Part shown: piece after piece, positions 17,590-28,399 of the stretch
Position numbering within the stretch: position 1 is the stretch's first letter
How the letters are laid out: each line of letters begins with the position of its first letter
Source of the DNA: Arion vulgaris
Taxonomy: Eukaryota; Mollusca; Gastropoda; Stylommatophora; Arionidae
NCBI GenBank assembly: GCA_020796225.1
Contig: CM036754.1
Span: 38,992,279 to 39,056,278, forward strand
Length of the DNA stretch: 64,000 nt
Direction of reading: 5' to 3'
Notes under the pieces: generated by a model
Seen by the model: the letters and a program-made list of their open reading frames with translations, nothing else
Database searches by the model: none
What the model was told of the DNA's origin: nothing
Program-made: the position numbers and the translations under genes

Positions 17590-18454
17590 GAGTGAGCATT
17601 TATAAGAGTACCCAACAAAGCTTACAGAACAAACTTTCAAGGAACTCCAACTGTCATGCAGCTTCATAGAGGCAACCCATCTAATGGTTTAGACTAGCAT
17701 ACAAAACCAAAGCAAATAAGATGATGAGAGCATGCCATTGATTTTACAGACAATATTACAGAATTTCTACAATAGTAGAAACTGATAGAAACCAATGCAA
17801 CACATCTTAGAGCTGAAAACATCAATTGGACATAATGTCTTGTAGCCAAATTGTACAACAACAAAATTGTAAATATTTGTAAAACAAAACCACTAAGTTG
17901 TAAGTGAAATGTGTATTTATTTTTTTTGCCATGAGCAAAGGACACAAATGAAATATGTATTATATTTTGTTCATGGTATGGATGTTAGTTCTTTTTCAAT
18001 GGATGTAGCAAGGACATGTTCGTTATTTAAGGTAAACATGATTAAGTGGAATGTTCATGGTATGGATGTTAGCTTTGAACTTTTTTTTATGTGGACTACG
18101 GGCAAATTTGTTTTTAAGTAAACACCCTTTATTAGTGTGGTGTTTGGTCCATAAGAAGTTAGGCGTGCCTATTGACTCGACAGAAGAGGGTTGTGGATTT
18201 AATCCCAACTTGACGTTCCACATGTGTGAAATGAATTACCCTCCTGCAACTTAGACCAAGAAATATGAATATGCAGACTACATACCCACGGGATTCAAAA
18301 ACTGATGTTGAAATACATAATAAATTGCTTTGACAATAAGATACATATCAGTACTTTAACTTTTGTTGTGTTTATTGTTGTTAATTTTTAGTCAATAGAT
18401 CATCATCACTGCAACATGACACTTACACTTTGTTGACATTATTCTTCTCTGGCT
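17590..18454. other. Mostly unassigned stretch
   Basis: Contains two copies of TTCATGGTATGGATGTTAG (17970, 18053) and a tRNA-like box-B string GGGTTGTGGATTTAATCCC near 18187. No gene seen. Confidence 0.4.
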
Positions 18455-18672
18455 TTCTTCTTCGAATGTTCCATATCGACCACTTGTTAACCACTCTTTG
18501 TGAATTGTATGTGATCTGAGCCTAAGAACGATTGTACAGTGTGCCAGCGCATCCGATTTATATGATGCTTTTTATTTACTAGGGTAGCTTCGATAGGTCC
18601 TACATCAGTCGTCTCTTATGACATGCCTTGTAGGTCGCAGTGGTACTATTCTTTGCGGGCCCCAGCATCACT
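18455..18672 (-). mobile_element. SINE-A copy
   Basis: From TTCTTCTTCGAATGTTCC to TTCTTTGCGGGCCCCAGCA; lacks about 30 bases of the middle. Confidence 0.8.
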
Positions 18673-18679
18673 TTGGCAC

Positions 18680-18935
18680 TCTGGCTTCCAACATAGATCT
18701 CTTGTCAAGCTACACCCTGTTTGCATTTGATATTCTTGCAGTCTGGTTAGGATATAAGCTTTTGTAGACCAGGATTGATTGATAGGACCATCATCATTGC
18801 ACTTCGGTGAGTAGCCATGTGTGCTCAATCTCTTTATTACTCAGGACGATCTCAGCGGCAGTGCATGAAGTTCATAGCATCAGCTCTGCTGAATGGCAAG
18901 AGACACTGGTGATAAGCCTTCACACAAAAATCAGT
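18680..18935 (-). mobile_element. L-R LINE C-terminus
   Basis: The minus strand reads RLSTHGYSPKCNDDGPINQS, the CxxC-equivalent tail (first Cys replaced by Ser here). Confidence 0.6.
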
Positions 18936-19084
18936 CAGAGACACTATACTAGGTGCCATGACTACGTCTGAATTCATAGTATGCTGACAAAACTAAAAAT
19001 ATATCCACTTTATTTGCTTTCATTGTCAATTTTTAAATGCAAACATGTCACTATAAACACTAAAAGAGAATTATGTAACACTCT

Positions 19085-19490
19085 TTTTCTCAACATTATG
19101 CTATTGGTGCCAAACCTGGATGCTGACATCAAACGATAAAAGAAAACTCGTCACGACAGAGAGGAAGTGTCTGCACAGAATGCTAGAGTAACAAAAGAGA
19201 CCAGTATAAAACTGAAGACAGGAAAAAAGTGGGTACAACATCAATACTGAACTTCATCAAGAAACAACAAATTAAAATTGTTTCGGCCACATAATCAGAT
19301 TACCAACAGACAGAAAAGCCTCAAAGACAAATGTTACTCCGACCCAAAGCTGTCCACGTAAAAGATGGATCACAGAGGTAACGAAAAACATTTATGAAGC
19401 GCACACAAAAGCCTATTCTATAAATCTCTTCTTATTCTGACGCTGTGTGGCAAAACAAGATTAGAGAGATGTTTCCCTGAAAATTATCTT
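19085..19490 (+). mobile_element. L-A/L-C LINE fragment
   Basis: The + strand reads KKVGTTSILNFIKKQQIKI, then RWITEVTKNIYEAHTKA and SSYSDAVWQNKI. It shows that the L-A motif and the L-C tail belong to one element or closely related ones. Confidence 0.7.
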
Positions 19491-19512
19491 CTGCTTGCTT
19501 CTAAAATATACA

Positions 19513-19772
19513 TCTACTTCGAACACTTCATATTGACCACTTTTTAAAACCACTCTTTGTGATCTGTTATGTGATCTCTGCCTAAGAGCGATTGTACGTT
19601 GTGCCAGTTATGCTCCTACAAGTAGGCCAGCATGGCCAATTTCTGCGACACTTTTTATTTACTAGAGTAGGTTCCCTAGGCCCCTACCTCAATTGCCTCT
19701 TACAGCATGCCTTGTAGGTTGCAGTGTTACTATTCTTTGATCCCTTTGCCAGCCCCAACAACACACAGGCGT
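19513..19772 (-). mobile_element. SINE-A copy
   Basis: From TCTACTTCGAACACTTC to CAGCCCCAACAACACACAGG, full length. Confidence 0.82.
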
Positions 19773-19859
19773 AAATATATGTGTATTATGTTGTTGAAAC
19801 TGTCTAGTCTGAACACCATACATAGAATAACAATCTCACTAGTTGGTTTAAAAATTTTG

Positions 19860-20460
19860 AAAGAATTGACATAATTGATAGACTTGTCAAACACTCAAGA
19901 TGGGCTTGACTGTATCCTCACAACAAGCATTATGTATATTGTGATATTTGTAGCATAATTGATAGACTTGTCAAACACTCAAGATAGACTTGACTGTGTA
20001 TCCTCACAACAAGCTATTATGTATATTGTGATATTTGTGGGGAAAAAGTAATTGAAGCTTGTCAACAAGCTCAAGTAGACTTGACTTATCCTCACAACAG
20101 TTTAGTATAATCTGTTTTGTAGCATCAATTGCTGAAGTTGCACACTCAATAGTTCTGTAAACAATCAAAGCAGAGGTTCTAGTACTTTGTGACATTTGTA
20201 GCATAATTGTCAGACTTGTCAACTCCCAAGATAGACCAGTTATCCTAAACAAAAGCTATTATGTATATTATGATATTTGTAGCATAATTGATAGACTTGT
20301 CAAACACTCAAGATAGGCTTGACTGTGTATCCTCACAACAAGCTATTATGTATATTGTGATATTTGTAGCATAATTGATAGACTTGTCAAACACTCAAGA
20401 TAGACTTGACTGTGTATCCTCACAACAAGCTATTATGTATATTGTGATATTTGTAGATGG
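19860..20460. repeat. 87-bp tandem repeat
   Basis: Six to seven units carrying ATTGATAGACTTGTCAAACA, CTCAAGATAGACTTGACTG and CTCACAACAAGCTATTATG. The outer units are clean; the middle ones (20040-20230) have large changes. Confidence 0.88.
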
Positions 20461-20639
20461 TTCAAGGTAATTTAAGTTTGCCATGACAAGCTGAATGTCA
20501 ATTGCTTCCCAGGCATTACAGATTTGCAGTAAATCTAGTTTTGAAACACAACTTGTCTGTAAGTTGCCACACTCTATTCTGTAAACAATCGTAATGCAGA
20601 GGTTCTCAGTCTTTGAGACATGGGGTATATTGTCAATTA

Positions 20640-20840
20640 TTCAACTCCCAACGGAGCCCAGGTCTTCAACAAACTTCTTCCTTTCTCCTGCCATCCCTTC
20701 CATGTTTTACCTATCCTTGTTCATATCAGTCTCCAGTACTCTTCTCCTGGTATGTCTAGGCAAAACTAAGTCTCCTGGTATGTCTAGGCAAAACTAAGTC
20801 TCCTGGTATGTCTAGGCAAAACTAGGTATGTCTAATTGTA
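20640..20840 (-). mobile_element. L-F LINE C-terminus and 28-bp triplication
   Basis: The minus strand reads RRRVLETDMNK. It gives the undisturbed order of the segment expanded at 8.8 kb. At 20745-20830 TCTCCTGGTATGTCTAGGCA plus AAACTAAG is tandemly tripled at the element's edge. Confidence 0.65.
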
Positions 20841-20874
20841 TATTACTATTTATTCCTAAACAACCACACTGTTG

Positions 20875-21086
20875 TCACATAAGAGATGCTGCTAAAAACT
20901 AAAGCACATCTTATAAGAGCGATTTTATGGACAACACTATGTTACCAGTGTCAAGCATGGCCAATAACAGCAGCTAATGAGCTGAAAATCATAACGACGG
21001 AGATGAGGTGCTTTAGATGAGCTGCAGGAGTGACAATAAGAGACAAAATTAGAAATGAAGAAAACTGCATGTGAAATCAATCATGA
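20875..21086 (+). mobile_element. L-A LINE fragment interrupted by SINE-A
   Basis: It reads RAILWTTLCYQCQAWPITAA, MRCFR and GVTIRDKIRNEE. The sequence is cut at 21087, where the GAA end of the next SINE-A begins. Confidence 0.7.
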
Positions 21087-21088
21087 AA

Positions 21089-21806
21089 TTCTTCTTTGAA
21101 CGCTTAATATCGACCATTTGTTAACCACTCTGTGTGATTTGTTGGTGTTCCGAGCCTAAGAGCGATTGAACATTGTGTCAGTTATGCACCTACAAGTAGG
21201 CCATCACATCCGATTTCTGCCATGCTTTTTATGAACTAAGATCTTCTCTAGACCCCTACTTCCGTTGCCTTTTATGACATGCCTTGTAGGTCACAGTGTT
21301 GCTATTCTTTGCTCTACTTGCACGACCAGACACCACACAGGCGAGTTTTCTGACATGCCTTGTAGGTCGTAGTGTTGCTATTCTTTGCTCTACTTGCACG
21401 ACCAGACACCACACAGGCGAGTTTTCTGACATGCCTTGTAGGTCGTAGTGTTGCTATTCTTTGCTCTACTTGCACGACCAGACACCACACAGGCGAGTTT
21501 TCTGACATGCCTTGTAGGTCGTAGTGTTGCTATTCTTTGCTCTACTTGCACAACCAGACACCACACAGGCGAGTTTTCTGACATGCCTTGTAGGTCGTAG
21601 TGTTGCTATTCTTTGCTCTACTTGCACGACCAGACACCACACAGGCGAGTTTTCTGACATGCGTTGTAGTGTTGCTATTCTTTGCTCTACTTGCACCCGA
21701 CACCACAAAAGCGAGTTTTCTGACATGCCTTGTAGGTTGTAGTGTTGCTATTCTTTGCTCTACTTGCACACCCCCACACCCAGACACCACACAGGCGAGT
21801 TTTCTG
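21089..21806 (-). mobile_element. SINE-A with expanded 5' end
   Basis: The copy runs from TTCTTCTTTGAACGCTTAAT to about 21345; its 5' part is then tandemly repeated to 21806. Confidence 0.8.
21290..21806. repeat. 76-bp array made of SINE-A
   Basis: About 6.5 units: TTTCTGACATGCCTTGTAGG, TCGTAGTGTTGCTATTC, TTTGCTCTACTTGCACGACC, AGACACCACACAGGCGAGT. The unit joins the SINE-A 5' end to its core. The last two units carry deletions. The overlapping frames of 64-104 residues are artefacts. Confidence 0.92.
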
Positions 21807-21967
21807 ATTGATTTAATCATCATTTCATATATTAATATGTAACTAACAGGGTACATTTAGTTGCACTCCTGTAGTACCTTCTTTGACCAGTTAATCTGCT
21901 GTCTCACTTCTTGGTATTCCAAAGTCAAACGATTTCAGATTCAGTTCGAAATATCTTCATTACACTT

Positions 21968-22415
21968 CGGAAATCGTCCGAGTGGTTACCGGGGCCCAAA
22001 TTTGGGTGTAAAGAATAGAACCACTGTTACCTGCCACGCATGTCGTAAGAGGCGCTAAGGAGGTTTGGCTGAAATCGGATGCATGTGTCCTAAACGTAGA
22101 AGGCCGGTCTGCCCAGCGTGTTCGTAGGGGTTGACTACCGGTGACTATCCTCTGTGTGCGTTCGATTCCGCGGGATGGCAGAAAAGCCACAGATTCCCCT
22201 GATTTACGGTGTTCGTGGCACCGAACAGAAGGGTTACGATGTCCATGACACCGAGCCGAAGAGCTGAAAAGCTCAGTGCTTCTGATCGGAAAACAAAAAA
22301 CGTGTAGAAGTCTATGCGTTTAGGGGCCTACCAAACCAATGTGCAACGTATACACGTTCTTGGCAAAGATCAAACATATCACAAAGAGTGATTCAAACTG
22401 GTCGTAAAGAACGAA
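21968..22415 (+). mobile_element. SINE-A2 carrying an inserted SINE-D
   Basis: Starts CCGAGTGGTTACCGGGGCCC, continues TGGGTGTAAAGAATAG and GAGGTTTGGCTGAAATCGG, is interrupted at 22103, and resumes TCTATGCGTTTAGGGGCCTA to CAAAGAGTGATTC. Confidence 0.8.
22103..22299 (+). mobile_element. SINE-D, tRNA-like, nested
   Basis: A tRNA-like head (GCCCAGCGTGTTCGTAGGG as A-box region, GCGTTCGATTCCGC as B box), a 100-bp body and an A-rich tail (AAAACAAAAAA). ACGTAGAAG on the left and ACGTGTAGAAG on the right flank it; the empty site in the copy at 6090 is CACGTAGAAGTC. Confidence 0.75.
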
Positions 22416-22419
22416 TGCA

Positions 22420-22960
22420 AAGAAGAAAAAAGAAGAAGACTTCGGAAAGGTCCATAGGTGCTCCGATCTCCTTCGCAGTATCTCCAACAGAGACTGACTA
22501 CCAGTTCGATTTTGATTGATGAGCCTACTCACGTACATGTTGTGCTGTTCTCTTCTTGCTAGACCAATCTTTAATCCCAGATCTTGCAAACTAGCAGTTA
22601 ACGTGGATTGGTTTAAATGAAAATCCTCTTTGCGGTCACACTATATGAGAGCTTTCAATTGTTAGCTATCCATTTGCTGGCCCCCTTATATTGCGACAGA
22701 GTCAGCGAACCTGTCCTCTCATTGCCAACTACGACACCAGTGTAAGACGACCATGCTCTAGCTGCACAGTTCAGATAGTAGGGCTTGTAGACCTGGCAAT
22801 TTTCTAGACTGGAGTGTTGATTTTGTATCTGTCCAAAAACATGATAGGCTGTGCATCAAGCTTGGTGTTCAACAGTTTCTCATCTGCCACTTTGATTGTC
22901 TGGATTTCTGTACCATATTTATCACAGAATGTTCCCTGTTGAAAATTGTATGGTATCTCT
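22420..22960 (-). mobile_element. L-R LINE fragment
   Basis: The minus strand reads VVGNERTGSLTLSQ, a decayed RNase H end, then DLGLKIGLARREQHNMYVSR, LINQNRTGSQSLLEILRRRS and EHLWTFPK. The part 22740-22960 is related to sequence left of the hAT-like element (44850-45000). Confidence 0.6.
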
Positions 22961-23264
22961 AACGTTGTTTGAGTGTTCTATGTACACTGGGTGGAAGTTA
23001 TAGTAGAAGTAGAAAACGAGACAAGAATGTCCTCAAGAGAGAGAGAACTGCGATGTCACCCAGATATATTGAGTGAGTTGGTTTGAGACAGAACATCTAC
23101 GCCTTGCCGGTGGGTTCTGTGCTGTCACCTAATATGGCATCTCTCCGCTTTCAGTCTGTCCAGCTTGGGTGAACCTGCCTGGAGTTAAAGTTACCCCTGA
23201 CATAGCCTGAAAGATCACAAAAGAACGCAAGCTCCTCAACAAGGTAGGCTACTGTAGGGAGTTT

Positions 23265-23525
23265 TAAAATGCTTGCCATCATGGCTAGACGGGATATGAA
23301 CCCCTCCCCCTGTCTTTTTAATGCTAGCAATACCGCATTTTAGGATGGTGTAGTACATGGGTTACATCAGCCTGAGGAATGTAATGACTAGTGCAGTTGC
23401 TTCCAAACTGTTCGGATTTTTTCTTTATGCCCCAGACAAAAACCCCTTGGACTTACCGGGGATCGAACACGGAGTTTCCCGAATAAGAGCCGCGTTCTAA
23501 TCCATCGGCCAGTCGTTTCTGATAA
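23265..23525 (-). mobile_element. SINE-C, complete with tRNA-like head
   Basis: On the minus strand: head GACTGGCCGATGGATTAGA (A box) and GTGTTCGATCCCCGG (B box), then AAGGGGTTTTTGTCTGGGGC, AAATCCGAACAGTTTGG and GCACTAGTCATTAC, ending with a GCGGTATTGC block. This is the reference copy for the 64-bp satellite. Confidence 0.78.
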
Positions 23526-23825
23526 TACAGATAATAGTGAATTCATCTGACGTGTTTACCATTTATCTCCACAGTGAGTTCGCATAAACCTGTGTAATAT
23601 TAGTCATGATTACAATATAGGATTCAATCACTGTTAAACAACTTGACTGACACGATCTTGTAAGATTCTGTGTGAATGTTATTTAATTCCTTGTAAAGTA
23701 TGGATTCATAAAAACATCATCACTGAGGTAAAACCGGCTTGGTAAGTTTGACATGGCTACTGGGTTGTGCAAAGTTACAAACAGTGTAAAAGGATTATTT
23801 TTGGAAATGTGTGAAATCCAGTTGG

Positions 23826-23940
23826 TTTGTTTGTTAAGTAGGGGATTAAAGACTCTTTAAGCCGAGGAACGCCCCCATTCAACCTAAGGCGAACTTTTTA
23901 TTGGTTATATCAGAGTGTGTAGGTCAAGAAACACGAACAA
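23826..23940 (+). repeat. Dispersed repeat G
   Basis: Begins GTTTGTTTGTTAAGTAGGGG, then ACTCTTTAAGCCGAGG. Related copies at 47972-48060 (+), 50305-50425 (-) and 53360-53455 (-). Class unknown. Confidence 0.55.
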
Positions 23941-24224
23941 TAAACTCCTTTCAGAGAATCAAAGCTTAGTAAGACAACGATGTCATAGTGACTTTATAGC
24001 GTGATTATCATCAGCATCGTGTGCCGTGCCTACTAGCGTTAGTGATCATAGATCTGCACAATATTGTGTTCCAGCTTTAGTGCTCATTTGTTGACACTCT
24101 TCCATGCCATGTTGTCAAGAATCTCATAGTCCTATATTTCTCTTCTCGTCAATTTTTCCGTTGTTATATTTTGTTCCAACCCATGTCATTGTATTCTTTT
24201 GTTGTCACAATGTATTTGGGTTGT
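23940..24224. other. Unassigned
   Basis: No gene or repeat recognised except TTGTTGTCACAATGTAT near 24200, which resembles the 22-bp unit at 54.5 kb. Confidence 0.4.
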
Positions 24225-25262
24225 TGCACAGTCTCGTCACACTGTTACCGGGTTTGCCCAGTTCGTCACACTGTTACGGGTTGTTGCCCAGTCTCGCAAA
24301 CTGTTACCGGATTGCTGCCAGTCTCGTCACACTGTTACCGGGTTGTTGCCAGTCACGTCAACTGTTACCGGGTTGCTGCCCAGTGTCGTCACACTGTTAC
24401 CGGGTTGTTACCCAGTCTCGTCACTGCTACGGGTTGTTGCCAAGTCACGTCACACTGTTACGGGTTGTTGCCCAGTGTCGTCACACTGTTACGGGTTGTT
24501 ACCCAGTTCGTCACTGTTACCGGGTGTTGCCGTCACGTCACACTGTTACCGGGTTGTTGCCAGTCACGTCACACTGTTACCGGATTTGCCAAGTCACGTC
24601 AACTGTTACCGGGTTGTTGTCCAGTCTCGTCACACTGTTACCGGGTTGTTGCTCAGTCTGTCACTGTTACCGGGTTGTTGCCAAGTCACGTCACACTGTT
24701 ACCGGGTTGTTGCCCAGTCTCGTCACACTGTTACCGGGTTGTTGCCAAGTCTCGTCACACTGTTACCGGGGTGTTGCCCAGTCTCGTCACACTGTTACTG
24801 GGTTGTTGCCAAGTCTCGCTAAACTGTTACCGGATTGCTGCCCAGTCTCGTCACACTGTTACCGGGTTGTTGCCAAGTCACGTCACACTGTTACCGGGTT
24901 GTTGCCCAGTGTCGTCACACTGTTATCGGGTTGTTGCCCAGTCTCGTCACACTGTTACCGGGTTGTTGCCCAGTCTCGTCACACTGTTACCGGGTTGTTG
25001 CCCAGTCACGTCACACTGTTACCGGGTTGTTGCCAAGTCACGTCACACTGTTACCGGGTTGTTGCCCAGTCTCGAAAACACTGTTACCGGGTTGTTGCCC
25101 AGTCTCGTCACACTGTTACCGGGTTGTTGCCAAGTCACACTGTTACCGGATTGTTGCCAAGTCACGTCACACTGTTACCGGGTTGTTGCCCAGTCTCGTC
25201 ACACTGTTACCGGGTTGTTGCCCAGTCTCGTCACACTGTTACCGGGTTGTTGCCAAGTTGTT
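24225..25262. repeat. 32-bp satellite made of L-B 3' coding end
   Basis: About 32 units of GTCACACTGTTACCGGGTTG plus TTGCCCAGTCTC. The L-B copies at 48815 and 44300 contain the same string once (CACACTGCTACCAGG, TTGTTGCCCAGTGTCG). Left units are more decayed than right ones. Frames of 176-394 residues across it are artefacts. Confidence 0.93.
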
Positions 25263-25365
25263 TATGAAGGGCACACGTGGACTTTTTCTAGAAATCTCTT
25301 CTTATTCCGACGCTGTGAGGCAAGACATGATTGGAGACAAGAAAAGACAAGATAAGAAAGACTAG
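25262..25365 (+). mobile_element. L-C LINE C-terminus
   Basis: It reads FMKGTRGLFLEISSYSDAVR then QDMIGDKK, abutting the last 32-bp unit. Confidence 0.7.
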
Positions 25366-25369
25366 ACAA

Positions 25370-25684
25370 GACCTCAGACATGACCTCAGATATGACATCA
25401 ACCGTTACTAAACAAGTTCACAACAAACCAATTATAACGAATCTATGTGTCTTGTTTGTGAGAAGTCAACAAGTGTTAACTAAATTTATCATATTAGATA
25501 TCCAGCACAGCAATTCACATGTTTTCTTTTAGAATGCGACAAAACATTGAATTAAAGAACCCATTTTCATATCAAAACTCGATGCCATCGCGCCTGTTTG
25601 GTACACCCCTGTCGCCTTATTCCACTCAAAGTGCTTGAACACTAATTAGAATTTCAAGAAAACAAGTCTTTCTGAATAACTGTA
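25370..25684. other. Unassigned
   Basis: Short GACCTCAGAYATGAC repeats at 25370-25400; nothing else recognised. Confidence 0.4.
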
Positions 25685-25995
25685 TGTTTCAGACAAAATT
25701 AGAAATGAAGAAATTAGAAGAAGACTGGATGTGAAACCAGTCATGCAATGCAATTCAGACAAGAACAACAGATTAAATGGTTTGGACACCTGACACGAAT
25801 GCCCTGGTATCGTCTACCACACAGAAAAAGTATAACGAGGACAGAGCATGAGGAAGACTACGCAAAAGATAGAGCGACGGCATCAAAAACAGCCCTACGA
25901 AAATGAATATCAGTTTACATAGTGCCTTAAATCAAGCAGGACACACGATCACACTAACTCTTTCCTCCCAAGCATTTATAAGAACAAATGGTGGA
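25685..25995 (+). mobile_element. L-A LINE 3' end
   Basis: It reads DKIRNEEIRRRLDVKPVMQ, then across a shift the region homologous to IKWFGHL and the closing ATGGTGGAAGAGAAGAAGAG. Confidence 0.75.
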
Positions 25996-26091
25996 AGAGA
26001 AGAAGAGAACAGTACGTTTCAATGACATAATTCCAGATTTCTAGTACAATTAAACGTTTAGTTAGGATTCAGTTTTCTTCTGTATTATTAA

Positions 26092-27125
26092 TCTTCTTCT
26101 TCAGCCTCCATATCGACCACTTGTTTAACCACTCTGTGTGATTTGTATATGATCCAAGCCTAAGAGCGATTGTACGTTGTGCCAGTTATGCGCTTACAAG
26201 TAGGCCAGCACATCCAATTTCTGCGATGCTTTTATTTACTAGGGTAGTTTCACACGGCCCCTACCTCAGTCGCCTCTTACGACATGCTTTGTAGGTCGCA
26301 TCGTCACACGGCCCCTACCTCAGTCGCCTCTTACGACATGCTTTGTAGGTCGCATCGTCACACGGCCCCTACCTCAGTCGCCTCTTACGACATGCTTTGT
26401 AGGTCGCATCGTCACACGGCCCCTACCTCAGTCGCCTCTTACGACATGCTTTGTAGGTCGCATCGTCACACGGCCCCTACCTCAGTCGCCTCTTACGACA
26501 TGCTTTGTAGGTCGCATCGTCACACGACCCCTACCTCAGTCGCCTCTTACGACATGCTTTGTAAGTCGCATCGTCACACGACCCCTACCTCAGTCGCCTC
26601 TTACGACATGCTTTGTAAGTCGCATCGTCACACGGCCCCTACCTCAGTCGCCTCTTACGACATGCTTTGTATGTCGCATCGTTACACGGCCCCTACCTCA
26701 GTCGCCTCTTACGACATGCTTTGTATGTCGTATCGTTACACGCCCCTACCTCAGTCGCCTCTTACGACATGCTTTGTATGTCGCATCGTCACACGACCCC
26801 TACCTCAGTCGCCTCTTACGACATGCTTTGTAGGTCGCATCGTCACACGACCCCTACCTCAGTCGCCTCTTACGATGCTTTAGTGCATCGTCTACGCCTA
26901 CACTCAGTCGCCTCTTTGACATGCTTTGTAATCGCATCGTCACACGACCCCTACCTCAGTCGCCTCTTACGACATGCTTTGTAGTCGCATCGTCACTCGC
27001 CCCTACTCAGTCGCCCTACGACATTTTTTTGTATGTCCATCGTTATACGCCCTACTATGTCAGCTTGACATGCTTTGTATGTCGCATCGTTCTATTCTCT
27101 GCTCCCCTCTTACCAGCCATGGCGA
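26092..27125 (-). mobile_element. SINE-A with central array
   Basis: Left end ATCTTCTTCTTCAGCCTCC (GAA end), normal body to 26250, array, then the normal 5' end TTCTATTCTCTGCTCCCC to about 27125. Both ends of one copy flank the array. Confidence 0.88.
26250..27085. repeat. 54-bp array made of SINE-A core
   Basis: About 15 units: CGGCCCCTACCTCAGTCGCC, TCTTACGACATGCTTTGTAG, GTCGCATCGTCACA. The unit is the SINE-A core with a new CATCGTCACA joint. Being 18 codons long and stop-free it gives a 199-residue artefact. The right end (26880-27080) is decayed. Confidence 0.93.
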
Positions 27126-27129
27126 CAGG

Positions 27130-27930
27130 GAGAAGATTATTTCGTGATTAAATCTTACTATTAAATTTAAAGTACTATTCATATTGATATTTTGTATCTG
27201 AAATGCTGTAATACCAGCGTCTCCAAGCCATTGTTCGTCATGGGCTATTTTTAATAGACAGATAGCGGAAATTGGTTTCGTTAGTAACAATCATTATTTA
27301 AAGATACTAATTCCTCATTTTACATCATTGTGTATCTAAGAAATGACTTGTTTCTCGAGTTCAGTATTCCTCATTTTCACATCATTGTGCTATCTAAGAA
27401 ATGACTTGTTTCTCGAGTTAAGTATAGTCAAGTAAATAAATGAAATTTTTGATATGAAAAGGCAAGTGAAGACAAGTACCACACCCTGTAAAAAAAAATT
27501 TTAATAACAGTTCTATGCGAATCGGGTCTTCTTCCTAGTAATACCAATAACATTTTAATTCTTACCTCTGAAATGTTTGTGCTGTTGAGATGCACTGAAA
27601 TATATATTTATAAATAAACGTTGGATGATATGCCGTAACGTATGTTGTGTCATCATGATTAGGGCCAGTATTTTGCTTTGTCAGTAAACGATATGTGTTT
27701 GATTATATCAGCAGCCGTCACTGTACTTGTATTGTTCTGATATACATCAATACTGGAACAACATGAGAACACTGCCGTCGACCCTGACTTGTCTTGTTTC
27801 TTGATATCACATCAATACTGGAACAAATGAGCTGTTACGATTGAGAAATCGAACAAACTGTGGGATTATCCCGGACAGAGCCTTATAGTCCACTAAATTA
27901 CCGCTCTACATTTCTATATATATATATATA
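27130..27930. other. Unassigned, with a 61-bp duplication
   Basis: TTCCTCATTTTMACATCATTG and GACTTGTTTCTCGAGTT occur twice (27310-27425). TACATCAATACTGGAACAA and CACATCAATACTGGAACAA at 27744 and 27808 are a second pair. No gene. Confidence 0.5.
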
Positions 27931-27939
27931 TCATCATCA

Positions 27940-28190
27940 GGTGCCGTCTCCACATCGAAGGTTGGCTGGAATGAATCCCAGCATTCTGTCTTTCGCCTTG
28001 TGTTGCACACTGCCAGACTGTAACCTGTCCATTTCTTAAAGTTTCCTCCCACTTATCTCTCGGTCTTCCTCTTGCTCTTTCCCCTCAACTTTCCCCTCTA
28101 GTAAATATTTTATCATGGTGTCATGTCTTTTTATGTGCCCAAAATACTTGTCTGAATTTTATTTTCTCATATTGTTTCGTCCGCTATATA
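27940..28190 (-). mobile_element. LINE C-terminus
   Basis: The minus strand reads FGHIKRHDTMIKYLLEGKVE then GKEQEEDREISGRKL, followed by DRMLGFIPANLRCGDG. This is the tail of another non-LTR reverse transcriptase group. Confidence 0.72.
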
Positions 28191-28299
28191 TTCAGCCTTG
28201 AATGGTTCATCTGACTGATTTTTGCGTGAAGGTATGCTTTCCTTGTTGTCGGTGTCCCCCGCCATACAGGCGTACCTTCTCTGACTTCAGAGGTCATAT

Positions 28300-28382
28300 T
28301 TCTATTTGTCTAAATTGCTTGTCAAGTTTGTGTATATCTCTATTTGTCTACATTGCTTGTCAAGTTTGTGTACATCTCTATC
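28300..28382. repeat. 41-bp duplication
   Basis: ATTTCTATTTGTCTAAATTG and TATCTCTATTTGTCTACATTG, each followed by CTTGTCAAGTTTGTGTA. Confidence 0.8.
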
Positions 28383-28399
28383 TTAGTGGTTCACCCATC

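Noticed and set aside
24104..25365. Open frames of 176-394 residues
   Set aside because: Products of the 32-bp satellite; the same short peptide recurs in each frame and the parent is LINE sequence.
26284..26883. 199-residue frame of 18-residue repeats
   Set aside because: A 54-bp SINE-A-derived array, a multiple of three without stops; coding is unlikely.
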